This document shows positions 49,916 to 59,002 of a stretch of 64,000 bases of DNA, in pieces. Both the position numbers and the translations under genes were made by a program. The DNA is taken from positions 305,398 to 369,397 of the forward strand of contig NZ_JBKBEX010000003.1 in assembly GCF_047303325.1 (NCBI RefSeq), given 5' to 3'. Numbering within the stretch: the stretch's first letter is position 1; every line of letters begins with the position of its first letter. The DNA is from Polaromonas sp047303325 (GTDB lineage: Bacteria > Pseudomonadota > Gammaproteobacteria > Burkholderiales > Burkholderiaceae_C). A model generated the notes under the pieces. It searched no databases. It saw only the letters and a program-made list of their open reading frames with translations, and was not told the origin of the DNA.

Positions 49916-52900
49916 TTTTCCACCGGTAGCCAGGCCGGCCTTTGCAGGGGCTGCATGTCGAACTCCTGACACGAGATGTCAACGATCGTCTCGGCTAGAT
50001 TTGACGCTCTGGCCACTTCACCCAGCTCAAGGAGAAACGACACTAAGACGGTGCCAGGCGCGACGCGTCCGGCACCATAGCGATTGGCTTCTGGGACTGT
50101 AGTGCGCCTGAGGAACTCTTCCCAGCGTTTGGGATAGTGGTTCACCACAGCCGTCAACCGGCGGTCGCTCTCCTCGGAACCGTAGAAGTGTTGCTCCCAG
50201 CCTGAGCGCTCGATGTGTGCGAGAACAAGCCATTCAAATGCACGGGAAGGCCCCTCTGCCTCCAGACTCAATGGAAAACACAGATCCAGCAGTTCTGATC
50301 CGCGGCTGCGAAATCCTTTTTCCGTGTGCACCCGTTTGACGGCCTTCAGCAGGTCGACAGCAGCTCCGGCGTGGCGCCAGTGGTTAAACCAGTCTCCAAG
50401 CAGCTTGCGCTCAAGCTCGTATTTGCGCATCACCTCCAGGGCGGCAAGGTATTCTTCCAGCTTGACCGGAGGGAATTGCAGTGGATCGGGCGCGGGTGCG
50501 GCGGGGCCATCCGTCGGCGCCGGCCTAACCTCCTTTTCCGGGGTCGCTTGCTTGGCCCCCTTGCTGGACCGCTCGTTCCAGCGCCCGGTCAGTACGCGGG
50601 TTTCGGGACGACGTTCAAGCTCTGCGAAACCGATGCCGTCCCAGAGGAACGCGGCCATTGCAGGGGTGAATGGGTCCTGCCCACTGGCGTGCTTTGCAAA
50701 CACCCCAAAGCATCGTTCGGCCACGTACCATTCCTCTTGGGCCAGCCAGTGCCGGTAATACGCAGCGAAGTGCTGGGGCAGGAGTATAAGCACCAGCGCT
50801 GAGAGATCCGACTCATACACACCCGAGTCCTCGGTCATGTCGCCGATCCGGTCCATGATGGGTGCCAGCCTAAGGACAAGCCGGGAGGCCGTATCGGGGT
50901 CCGAAGGCAAAAGTTCCTCTACCATCCGGATCACGTGATGCAGATATGAGTCCTTGCGCCAACCGTAGCCTATGACCCATCTATAGCAGCTCTCCAGAAG
51001 CTGTCTGGCTTCCGTTTGCAGCCCATAGGCGGTGGCCCACTCGGCAAGCGACGTCAGCTCATTCGCCGCGTCGCTGAATCTGATGACCTCGCCTGCGATA
51101 CTTTTCGCCTGCGAATGAATCTCCTCGGCCACTAGGCTTGGATTCAGCAGCCGGTAGCCGAGGTTAAAGAAGAGTTCCCGCCAAAGGTCCTCGGCAAAAA
51201 AAACGCTTGAGGTCCGAGCGGCAATCCACTCCCCACCGGGGATGTAGTCAAGTTTTGTGCGCAGCCGGGTCAGAAGGAACAGGTCGGCCGCGATGAGCGT
51301 GGCCGCCCTGCGAAACGCCCGGTAATCCGACATTGCATCGTATTCGTTGTTGCCTGGATGCGCGAGTTCCAGAAGTCGGTAAGGTAGCGCAAATGCGGTC
51401 GTATCGCCGCGCGCGAGCACCTTGCCCGCAGTCTGCGCGACCAACTCCAGCCGCTTCAGGGCCGCGCTGAGCCACGGTCGTGCTTTCGGTACGGGCATGG
51501 CGTCGGAATCCGGGGCGCCGTTCAGGGTGAGCGAGGCGCTTACGCAGTGGAAGAACGCCTCATGCAGGTAGGTTGCGAATTCCGTGTCGCTTTCCTGGAA
51601 CCGATCGCCGTCCATATCCAGGACGGGATGCCGACGCAGAGGACGCCTTGGGGGCACGGCATCCGGTACGTACAGCTGAGCCCAGCACACCGAGAGGGGA
51701 TGCGTGCCGAAGCGAGAGAAAGCTGGCCAGACGTGCACGGCGGCAAGGTTGAGGCCGGCCATGCGTACCGCTTCCACCTCGAACTGCTTTCGCATCCGCA
51801 GAGGCATCGCAACATCGCCGAACGACAGCAGCCGATCGAGCGTGCTGGACGTTGCCAAGTGGGCCAGGAATGTCCGAAAGACAGAGGCATCTTCTTTGTG
51901 CCGGAGAAATCGCACGATGTTGGGTGGGTCGAAGCTGTCCGTCTTGGCCGTGATTTCCAGGAAAAGAGCGCCATCGCTATCATGCTCGCCCTGCTCGAAG
52001 GCATGTGCCGCCACCTTGGCGTTGAATCTGCGACGCATCTGTTCCCGAACTTTGATTGCGGACTCGACGTTCCCAAAGCCCAAATACGACAGGGCGAGGA
52101 GATGCAGTTCTTCGAATGACGCGGCATTGAGCTCAGACGCCAGAAGCGCTACGACATTCGGGTCTTCGCAAGTTAGCTTGGCACATCGCCAGAGTATGGA
52201 GGAATCATCCACCTGAAAGGTCATGCCATTCTCCAACCGGCTCTTCAGCGCGCGCTTGCGCTGAAGAAGGCCATAGTCCGCCTGCCCGAAGGCGGCATCT
52301 TCCGCAGCCTCCAGGATGCGGGTGACCTGTTCATTGGAGTAGCCTTTGGCCAATGACGTCACCACCCAGTCGCGCGTTGTCCCCTCCAGGAGTTCGGCTG
52401 GTTGTCCGCTGCGTTGCTGGTAGATCCACAACCACGCCCATCGGAGATGGGCTGGCGCGTCCTCCTTCAACCAAGCTGCCACGCGCGGCCGCAGGAGCTC
52501 GGCGCGCCCCACGTGGTCGTCTCTCGAACATACGAAAACATGCAAACTGCCGTGGAAGGCACGCAGTCCAGCGTCCGTTTCGACCAACAGGTGGCCAAGC
52601 TCCGGCATTACGAGGCTGCCTTCCAAATTAAGGCAGCTTTCCAATCCGTGTTCGGGCCATATAAAAGAGGACGATGCCAGCAGGTGGAGAGCATCCTTTG
52701 CGGCGCTAGACAGGCGCCTCCACATCCCCTGGTAGTACACCTCGACGTTGGGTGACGGAGCGGGATCCGCATCTTGAACGCGCGAGACAGTCAGTTCCCG
52801 ATAGTCGCTGGCAAGACGCTCGAAAATGTAGGTGAGAACCAGAGGATGTCCACCGGACACCGACGCGAAAGCCTTCGCGAGGTCTGGAAGCGTGTCTCGC

Positions 52901-54264
52901 CGCGCGCTGGCCGGGACATCGAAGGATGCCTCTTTGTACTGGACACCAAGCCAATGGTGAACCGCCTCGAGATCCATGAGGGGAAGCTCGACCCACCGTG
53001 AGGCGTTCACGTAGTCCGTCAACCGGCCCGGTAGCCGGCTGGCATCGACTTTCTGGGTACCTATGACCAAGGATACGTTATTGGGGAGCGGGAGCAACTG
53101 CCGGAAGAGTCCCTCCAACGGCGAGATGTCCTCATCATTCTCTCGCCAGACATGGTCCAGTCCATCGATTACGACGGTGAAGGGCCTTCCCTTCGCACCA
53201 TAGTGCTCCGCGCAGGCAGCAATGCAGGCCCGCAGGTCAGTACTTTCCTGGTTCGGGGGCAACGTTACCTCAGGGTGCTCGGTGCGCATCTGCCAGATCA
53301 ACGAGTTCGCGGCAGCATTCGCTGTCAGCCGTTCTCTGGTGTCGGCCAGGTCGAGAAAGTAGTGGTGCCGGACGAATGGCAACTTGGCATCCAGCATGCG
53401 CTGGCAAACAAAGCTCAGGAACGTGCTCTTTCCTTGGCCCGGCGATCCCCACAACACCCGCACCTGCGCCTGCTGCGTTACATCCGCAAAGAAGCGCTCG
53501 GCAAACTCCGCATCCGGCGGCCGGTAGTCCTCGGGAATCTTGAATTCTTGGTTGAGGACCCGTGGCCTACGCGCTGAGATCGTTCCGCGCAGAATGGCCA
53601 TGGTGATGCGCCCGGCCGGAGCAGGTGAGTTTTTCCGAATGGCCCAGTCAAGGCCGTTGCGAAACAGGTTAAGCCAGCCATCTCGGTCCGTGTGCCGGGG
53701 GACCAAGTGGTCGATGACCCGCCCTTCCAAGGACTCGAGTCCGGTGAAGCTGTGATCAAAGCGAAACAAATTGAAGAAATCTCTCGCCTCCTGAGGTCCA
53801 CCCAGATCTGCTTCGATCCGCTTTTGCAGGTCAACGTCAAGACGAGCATAGTCCACGCGCGCGTCCGCTAAGTGGGCGGAAAATTCGTCATCTGGTCGCC
53901 GGTTGGTCAATAGCGCCGCCGAGTGCACCAAGGCCGGCCCAATGTCAGCCACGGCGGCGGACCACTTCTGCAGTAGAGAGGTTCCGCGGACACCCTTGCG
54001 CGACAGCAGCCACTCCCAGGACAGCGCATGCTCAGGCCGGAACGCATCAACCGTGAACTTGACCTGGATCAACTCATGCAGGCCGTCGCTGCGGGCGGCG
54101 ATCAAGTCATCGAGCCCTTTTGCGCCTTCGCCATGGGCCTCGAATACCACCCAGTTGTAGCGACCGGGATCGTCCAGCCAATCCGTCAGCAGCTTGAAGC
54201 CAACCAATGTCTGATAGACATAGCCCGCGAATGGAAGGGTTGTCGGCTTGATCAGTGCGTTCAT
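49912..54264 (-). CDS. STAND/NACHT ATPase with N-terminal Cap4/DUF4297-like nuclease (right module)
   Basis: A 1450-residue paralogue of the protein at 42566-46987. It has GYVYQTLVGFKLL, Asp52-Asp53 in GLDDLIAARSDG and Gln67-Val-Lys69 in LIQVKF. Walker A is GSPGQGKST (Lys279) and Walker B VVIDGLDHVW (Asp367), at nearly the same positions as in the left copy. Shared sub-motifs include TNRRPD, RHHYFL and, late in the helical part, GYGWRKDSYLHH against GYAHRKDPTLNN. The N-terminal half is clearly more conserved than the C-terminal half, which suggests diverged recognition. The start is ATG 54264 with a weak ribosome-binding site. No upstream nuclease gene accompanies this copy. Confidence 0.8.
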   Translation of the reverse strand: MNALIKPTTLPFAGYVYQTLVGFKLLTDWLDDPGRYNWVVFEAHGEGAKGLDDLIAARSDGLHELIQVKFTVDAFRPEHALSWEWLLSRKGVRGTSLLQKWSAAVADIGPALVHSAALLTNRRPDDEFSAHLADARVDYARLDVDLQKRIEADLGGPQEARDFFNLFRFDHSFTGLESLEGRVIDHLVPRHTDRDGWLNLFRNGLDWAIRKNSPAPAGRITMAILRGTISARRPRVLNQEFKIPEDYRPPDAEFAERFFADVTQQAQVRVLWGSPGQGKSTFLSFVCQRMLDAKLPFVRHHYFLDLADTRERLTANAAANSLIWQMRTEHPEVTLPPNQESTDLRACIAACAEHYGAKGRPFTVVIDGLDHVWRENDEDISPLEGLFRQLLPLPNNVSLVIGTQKVDASRLPGRLTDYVNASRWVELPLMDLEAVHHWLGVQYKEASFDVPASARRDTLPDLAKAFASVSGGHPLVLTYIFERLASDYRELTVSRVQDADPAPSPNVEVYYQGMWRRLSSAAKDALHLLASSSFIWPEHGLESCLNLEGSLVMPELGHLLVETDAGLRAFHGSLHVFVCSRDDHVGRAELLRPRVAAWLKEDAPAHLRWAWLWIYQQRSGQPAELLEGTTRDWVVTSLAKGYSNEQVTRILEAAEDAAFGQADYGLLQRKRALKSRLENGMTFQVDDSSILWRCAKLTCEDPNVVALLASELNAASFEELHLLALSYLGFGNVESAIKVREQMRRRFNAKVAAHAFEQGEHDSDGALFLEITAKTDSFDPPNIVRFLRHKEDASVFRTFLAHLATSSTLDRLLSFGDVAMPLRMRKQFEVEAVRMAGLNLAAVHVWPAFSRFGTHPLSVCWAQLYVPDAVPPRRPLRRHPVLDMDGDRFQESDTEFATYLHEAFFHCVSASLTLNGAPDSDAMPVPKARPWLSAALKRLELVAQTAGKVLARGDTTAFALPYRLLELAHPGNNEYDAMSDYRAFRRAATLIAADLFLLTRLRTKLDYIPGGEWIAARTSSVFFAEDLWRELFFNLGYRLLNPSLVAEEIHSQAKSIAGEVIRFSDAANELTSLAEWATAYGLQTEARQLLESCYRWVIGYGWRKDSYLHHVIRMVEELLPSDPDTASRLVLRLAPIMDRIGDMTEDSGVYESDLSALVLILLPQHFAAYYRHWLAQEEWYVAERCFGVFAKHASGQDPFTPAMAAFLWDGIGFAELERRPETRVLTGRWNERSSKGAKQATPEKEVRPAPTDGPAAPAPDPLQFPPVKLEEYLAALEVMRKYELERKLLGDWFNHWRHAGAAVDLLKAVKRVHTEKGFRSRGSELLDLCFPLSLEAEGPSRAFEWLVLAHIERSGWEQHFYGSEESDRRLTAVVNHYPKRWEEFLRRTTVPEANRYGAGRVAPGTVLVSFLLELGEVARASNLAETIVDISCQEFDMQPLQRPAWLPVEK

Positions 54265-54552
54265 TTACGGCAGCGGCTCGTCTTCAGTTTCCTTTGGGCT
54301 GGTGCCTTGCTGACTTTCTCACTAAATAGGTGGGGACGATGATCGTAACTCCCAACCCGGACCTTGCGAAGCGATCGGACCATCAGTCCTTTTGGCGGCG
54401 CCTCGTACGACTGTGTATTGGCTAGGCAAATACGCAAGCAGCATGAGTACAGGGGCGTATCGACCTAGGAGATCTAACTGTGGCTGCTCGTAGCAAACTC
54501 ACGGAAGTGTCGCTCCATCATAAATAGGTGCCAGTACTTTAGCGAATCCCGG

Positions 54553-54783
54553 CTATCCGACGTTTTCTGGCAAATGCTCCATCAAATCCTCCACTCTGCA
54601 ATTGAAGTATTGGCAGAGCTTGTCGATGGTTTCCGTCCCAGTGCCGTAACCCTTCGAGTTAAGAATCTTTGACAGTGTCATTCGATTCAATCCAGTTGCT
54701 GTCGCGATTTCATTAATCGTGACTCGGCGCCCCTCAGCGAACTGTTTTTTCTCAATCATTTCGCCGAGCTTAAATCGAATCAT
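54553..54783 (-). CDS. XRE-family repressor (Cro/CI-like)
   Basis: A 76-residue single helix-turn-helix protein (INEIATATGLNRMTLSKILNS, then TIDKLCQYFNCRVEDLMEH). It is divergent from the excisionase-integrase genes across 129 AT-rich bases, the position of an integration-control repressor. The 288 bases between it and the STAND gene start hold no gene. Confidence 0.85.
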   Translation of the reverse strand: MIRFKLGEMIEKKQFAEGRRVTINEIATATGLNRMTLSKILNSKGYGTGTETIDKLCQYFNCRVEDLMEHLPENVG

Positions 54784-54912
54784 GATTAAAGGAATTATAA
54801 AAAGATAAAAAAACTTATCAAATGACTTGAATAGTTGGCTTGATCAGATATTATTTGAATCAAGTGATAAATATTTTTATCGCTTGCTACTTAAATTGTA
54901 AAGGAGCCAGCA
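54784..54912. promoter_or_regulatory. Divergent operator/promoter of the integration module
   Basis: Strikingly AT-rich for this genome. TTATCA (54815-54820) and TGATAA (54865-54870) form an inverted pair. ACTTGAAT and ATTTGAATCAAGT copies lie near them. AAAGGAG precedes the excisionase-like ATG. It is the natural target of the XRE protein. Confidence 0.6.
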
Positions 54913-55161
54913 ATGTTAGGTCAGACATATCTCACCACCGACGAACTGTCCTCGCGGATTAAATATGACGTCCGCACGATTCGCGAACGCCTTAAAGACA
55001 GCGTTTTGCTGGAGGGGGTGCATTATTTGCGACCCTTTGGAGGGCGGAAAATTCTGTTTGTGTGGGAGCCCATTGAGCGCGACATGAAGGTCATGTCCAG
55101 CCATGCGCCTACCGGTTCTGTTGCAATCCCCATGGCCAACGGAGCGATCCTCAATGGCTAA
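54913..55161 (+). CDS. Excisionase-like small DNA-binding protein
   Basis: An 82-residue protein beginning TYLTTDELSSRIKYDVRTIRERL and GVHYLRPFGGRKILF. That is the winged-helix pattern of phage and island excisionases that bend DNA for integrase. RBS AAGGAG is at 54900. Its last 8 bases overlap the integrase start. Confidence 0.75.
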   Translation: MLGQTYLTTDELSSRIKYDVRTIRERLKDSVLLEGVHYLRPFGGRKILFVWEPIERDMKVMSSHAPTGSVAIPMANGAILNG

Positions 55162-56617
55162 GGTTACCGTACGCAAAGAAACTGGCAAGCTGGTCATCGA
55201 TTTCACATACCGTGGAGTCCGGTGTCGGGAGCAAACAGCATTACCTGAATCGCCGCAAAACCAAAAGCGTGTGCAGGGGGTGATCGACAAAATTAAAAAA
55301 GCTCAGCAAGACGGCACGTTTAGGTATCGGGACTTCTTCCCCGAGAGTGCGCTTGCCGCTCGATTTGATTCATTACCCGCGCCTGTCGAAGCACTCATTG
55401 AAACCGTAACGGTCGTTCAAGACTGTACCCCGCTGTTCCAAGCCTTCGCCAACCAATGGGTAGACGAACACAGCATCGAATGGCGCAGGAGCCACATTCG
55501 ATCCTTGCTGTCCACACTGAACAGCCGCCTCATCCCCCACTTCGGAGGCAAGGCCGTCGGCCAAATCACCAAGTCCGACATCCTCGCCTTCCGCGCCACA
55601 CTCGCCAAAGCCAAGGGCCGGGGAGAAAAAGAAGGCCTCTCGCCCAAGCGCATCAACGAAATCATCGGCACGCTCAACCAGATCCTGGATGAAGCCGCCG
55701 ACCGGCTCGGCTTCACGACGCCGACGACCAACATCAAGCGGCTGCGCCTGCGCAAGACCGATGTGGACCCGTTCAGCCTGGCCGACGTCCAGCGCATCCT
55801 CGCAACGGTGCGGCCCGACTACAAGTGGTACTTCGTGGTTCGCTTCTTCACTGGCATGCGAACCGGTGAGGTGCACGGACTCAAGTGGAAATACGTCGAC
55901 TTCGACCTGCGCGTGATCCGCGTGCGCGAGACCTTTGTGCTCGGAGAAGACGAGTACACCAAGACCGACGGCAGCCAGCGCGACATCCAAATCAGCCAGC
56001 CGGTGTTCGAAGCCCTGCAGGAACAGTTCAAGGCGACCGGCCAGTTGTCGGAATACGTGTTCTGCAATCTGGCGGGCGCGCCCCTGGACAACAAGAACTT
56101 TTCTGACAGGGTCTGGTACCCGTTGCTGCGCCACCTCGGGCTGCAAAAGCGCCGCCCGTACCAGATGCGGCACACCGCCGCCACGCTCTGGCTGGCCTCC
56201 GGTGAAGCGCCGGAATGGATCGCCCGCCAGCTGGGCCATACCAGCACCGAAATGCTGTTCCGCGTCTACAGCCGCTACGTGCCCAACCTGACGCGCCAGG
56301 ACGGCTCGGCCATGGAGCGCCTGCTGGCCAGCCGCTTGTCGGCTGGGCCTCTGATCCCGGTCGAAGGGACGGGGCAGGGCGGTGCGGGTGAGGCCCGAAC
56401 GCTGTACGTGCCCGCCGGCGAGATCGCGCCGCAGCCTATCCCCAAACCCCGCGGCGTGCATGGCGGCCGGCGCGCAGCACCAATCGCAGCGCAGGCTCCT
56501 CGCCCGCCTGATGGCGAAGCCATTGCCCTTCGCGATGCCTACGGCGGCAGCGAACCCCAGCCGCCCCCGTGGCGGATGAGCGCTCCAGGACCGCAGCCAG
56601 TTTGCTGGCTCACCTGA
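55154..56617 (+). CDS. Tyrosine recombinase (island integrase)
   Basis: A 487-residue integrase. The arm/core-binding domain covers about residues 1-190. Catalytic residues are Arg236 (TGMRTGEVHGL), Arg339 (YQMRHTAATLW), His362 (QLGHTS) and Tyr372 (FRVYSRY). In the second box the usual His three residues before the Arg is Tyr336 instead. After about residue 400 there is a Pro/Ala/Gly-rich tail of about 85 residues not needed for the fold. ATG 55154 overlaps the excisionase gene, so both are made together. Attachment at tRNA-fMet is inferred from position only. Confidence 0.88.
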   Translation: MAKVTVRKETGKLVIDFTYRGVRCREQTALPESPQNQKRVQGVIDKIKKAQQDGTFRYRDFFPESALAARFDSLPAPVEALIETVTVVQDCTPLFQAFANQWVDEHSIEWRRSHIRSLLSTLNSRLIPHFGGKAVGQITKSDILAFRATLAKAKGRGEKEGLSPKRINEIIGTLNQILDEAADRLGFTTPTTNIKRLRLRKTDVDPFSLADVQRILATVRPDYKWYFVVRFFTGMRTGEVHGLKWKYVDFDLRVIRVRETFVLGEDEYTKTDGSQRDIQISQPVFEALQEQFKATGQLSEYVFCNLAGAPLDNKNFSDRVWYPLLRHLGLQKRRPYQMRHTAATLWLASGEAPEWIARQLGHTSTEMLFRVYSRYVPNLTRQDGSAMERLLASRLSAGPLIPVEGTGQGGAGEARTLYVPAGEIAPQPIPKPRGVHGGRRAAPIAAQAPRPPDGEAIALRDAYGGSEPQPPPWRMSAPGPQPVCWLT

Positions 56618-56732
56618 CGCTCCAACTTTCAGCCTGACCTCAAATCACCACCGCCGCAAGTCCTCTTGCAGCGGTGCGGGGGACGGCTTTGCCCGAAATT
56701 TTCACATTCAACCTACAAGCGGCGAACCAACC

Positions 56733-57122
56733 ATGACCACAGACAAGCACCAAGACAACAAGCCACCAGAAATGCTGCGTTCTTCAGAGCAGCCCGCCAA
56801 CACCGATACCGCGGCCCATCCCAAGACTTCGAATGAGGACTACCCCACCTGGCCCTCGCAAACCATGCGGGTCGATGATCTGACCGCCTTTGCGGCCCTG
56901 AGCATCCCGCCCCAGCTCCGCGAAATCTTTGGCGACGCCGTGATGGACAAAAAGCTCACTGCGCTCGAGAGGTTCGAACTGCTGCTGATGCTGCGCGAGG
57001 ACGCGCAAATGGTTTTCGTGCGCTTCAAGATCGTCCCCCTCGAAGAAAGCCGGCACGGACCTCTGACCACCGCAGCGCCGGCGCCGCCCGCCCGCTCATC
57101 GAACCCTGTCGACGGAGCCTAG
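56733..57122 (+). CDS. Small unrecognised protein
   Basis: 129 residues. The N-terminal 40 and C-terminal 20 are low-complexity (Asn, Pro, Ser, Ala). The centre (VDDLTAFAALSIPPQLREIF and LTALERFELLLMLREDAQMV) is helical. No family recognised. It lies between the integrase and a three-gene cluster and has coding-like codon use. Confidence 0.5.
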   Translation: MTTDKHQDNKPPEMLRSSEQPANTDTAAHPKTSNEDYPTWPSQTMRVDDLTAFAALSIPPQLREIFGDAVMDKKLTALERFELLLMLREDAQMVFVRFKIVPLEESRHGPLTTAAPAPPARSSNPVDGA

Positions 57123-57189
57123 CAACGACGCCCTTCGCATATGTGCCGCGTTCGTCGCTCCTTTCATTCACAAATTCCAAAGGAAACCT

Positions 57190-57900
57190 ATGAGTCAACT
57201 GCTGCCTCGACCCAAACCCAATTCGTCCATTCGCACGACTGAAGGGGCCGCCCCTTCTCCCGCAACGCCGGCGGCGCAATTGCCCAGTTATGTCGGAATT
57301 GCCCGCCCGCCGATATTCCAGCGCAATCGCCTGGAGCGGCTGCGGCCTCACTACAGCGATCCGACGCTGAACAAGTTTGCGCGCCAGGTTTTTAGCGATG
57401 ACAGCGCGGTGTCCGCTTACTTCTTCCCGAGGCTGGCCTCCGATGTACAGAACTATGCGGTGATCGCTCCGCAAGCCAAGACGGCCGCGTGGGTGCCGCT
57501 GGAGGTCGCCCTGGCTGCTGCCGGAGCGGCGCAGTCTGCGGCATTGGTTCAGCCGCATGAGCGCGAGCTGGTCCATCTCGCGGCGTTTGTCTATCCCTGT
57601 GGGCTGTTCCATTGCGCCCGGGTAGCGGTCATCGAGGGCTACAAGCGGATGCCGTTGGACGGCGACTGGGTTCGAATCCTTCGCGGCCTGTTTCTGGAGG
57701 ATGCTTTGCGCACCCTCAGGACCTGGCATGCCAGCAAGGCGGATACCTTGTCCGCGGTGTTGGGGCTCGATGGCGAGGGGGACGTGAATGAGGAGCAGGT
57801 CGCCCGCCTGGCCTCCGTGGTCCATCTGGCCCACCTCAAGACCAATGCCATTTGGGCACCGCCGCAGGCCACGGACTCCTCCGCCAAGGAGTGCCCATGA
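57190..57900 (+). CDS. Unrecognised protein, first of a three-gene coupled cluster
   Basis: 236 residues after AAAGGAAACC. A disordered N-terminus (about 35 residues) is followed by a helical soluble domain with ERELVHLAAFVYPCGLFHCAR and a later VARLASVVHLAHLKTNAIW. The His pattern is faintly like HD-type or TraI-type helical domains of integrative elements, but not enough to name it. It shares ATGA with the next gene. Confidence 0.55.
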   Translation: MSQLLPRPKPNSSIRTTEGAAPSPATPAAQLPSYVGIARPPIFQRNRLERLRPHYSDPTLNKFARQVFSDDSAVSAYFFPRLASDVQNYAVIAPQAKTAAWVPLEVALAAAGAAQSAALVQPHERELVHLAAFVYPCGLFHCARVAVIEGYKRMPLDGDWVRILRGLFLEDALRTLRTWHASKADTLSAVLGLDGEGDVNEEQVARLASVVHLAHLKTNAIWAPPQATDSSAKECP

Positions 57901-58295
57901 ACCAGAACCCCCGGCACAGGCGCGTCATACCGCCGCTTAAGCGCTCCACGCATTACATGCTGGTCGCCGCGGTGCTGGCCATTCTGGCGATCCCCAGCAC
58001 TTTGCTGTTTCTGGCTGTCCAGCTCTGGTGGGCCAATGATGAAGTTATGTCCACCCAGCCGCTAGGCGCCTTTGTTCATATGAGCGCGCCGGGCGGAATA
58101 ACGGGACGGGTGGTGATCGAGACCGAGCGGGGCTTCCTGCCGCTCAGGCACGCCGTGGTGATTGCCACCGGAACGCCTCTGGTGTTGGAGCTGCGCGGCT
58201 CGGGCCGGCGCTTTGTTTGCGATCGGCCGCCCACCTTTTGCGTCGAAACCGAAAAGACGGGTTTCACCGCGCGCTGGGAGGGCAGGCATCCATGA
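57897..58295 (+). CDS. Single-pass membrane protein, second gene of the cluster
   Basis: 132 residues with a basic start (RHRRVIPPLKRS), one membrane helix (residues about 22-44, LVAAVLAILAIPSTLLFLAV) and a small outside domain with two Cys (RRFVCDRPPTFCVE). It overlaps both neighbours by 4 bases. Unknown family. Confidence 0.6.
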   Translation: MNQNPRHRRVIPPLKRSTHYMLVAAVLAILAIPSTLLFLAVQLWWANDEVMSTQPLGAFVHMSAPGGITGRVVIETERGFLPLRHAVVIATGTPLVLELRGSGRRFVCDRPPTFCVETEKTGFTARWEGRHP

Positions 58296-59002
58296 CGGAG
58301 TTCGTTTTGCGGCTCACTGTGCGGACGGCCTCCCGTGACCTGGGGCGGCAAGATGCGTTGTGGGAGCGGCTGATTCAATGGTGCGAGCCCAGAGCCCTGT
58401 TCATCGGCGGGGCACCAGAGTCCGCGGTCATCTACGCACCGCTGCACCCGATCACGGCGCGGCGCCGCAGGGAGCTCGCCGCATGGCTGGACCGCTGCCC
58501 GGAAATCCAGACCTACCAGCTCAAGGCCGAGGCACTTAGCGATCTCCGGTCGTTGAGGGCCAAGGCGGCCTGCCTGGAAGCGTTCAGCCAGGCCCAGCGG
58601 TATCTGGCGGAGCGGATGGCCGAGTGTTCGGATGCATTGGCAGGGCTGCACCCTCCTGCGAGCCGCCGATGGAGAGCCTCAGTTGGCAACGGCGGCAATT
58701 GTCTGGAGCTGGACAGCCGCGACCTGGGGATCGGGATAGCCATTTTCAGATCGAATCGCGCACCCCATCCACAGTTCTCGACTTTTTCGGGGCGCTACCT
58801 TGAACTGGGGGATTTGGCAACGCTTGAGCTGGACTGGATGAGCCTGGTGTGGGCCCAAGTGCTGTCAGATGGTGATCTGTCCGTAGGCCAATGGGTTGCC
58901 AGGAGCCAGCATTGGATGATTCATCTCTATGCCAGCACAACCGCGCCGCTGGCACACCGGGAGGTGATGCTGCGCTGGATGGAGGCAGTCTGTGAGAGCT
59001 AG
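58292..59002 (+). CDS. Unrecognised protein, third gene of the cluster
   Basis: 236 residues, soluble. It has QDALWERLIQWCEPRALFIGG near the start and a C-terminal half rich in Trp and Leu (LELDWMSLVWAQVL). A ferredoxin-like DUF is possible but not recognised. ATG 58292 overlaps the preceding stop. It converges with the XRE gene, overlapping its end by 4 bases. Confidence 0.55.
   Translation: MTEFVLRLTVRTASRDLGRQDALWERLIQWCEPRALFIGGAPESAVIYAPLHPITARRRRELAAWLDRCPEIQTYQLKAEALSDLRSLRAKAACLEAFSQAQRYLAERMAECSDALAGLHPPASRRWRASVGNGGNCLELDSRDLGIGIAIFRSNRAPHPQFSTFSGRYLELGDLATLELDWMSLVWAQVLSDGDLSVGQWVARSQHWMIHLYASTTAPLAHREVMLRWMEAVCES

Noticed and set aside
53478..53849. Minus-strand frame inside the right STAND gene as a sign of a frameshift
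   Set aside because: The main frame is open from 54264 to 49912 with conserved motifs throughout; the other frame is a shadow.
56620..56732. Possible attR just after the integrase
   Set aside because: No stretch resembling the 3' end of tRNA-fMet could be found here by eye.
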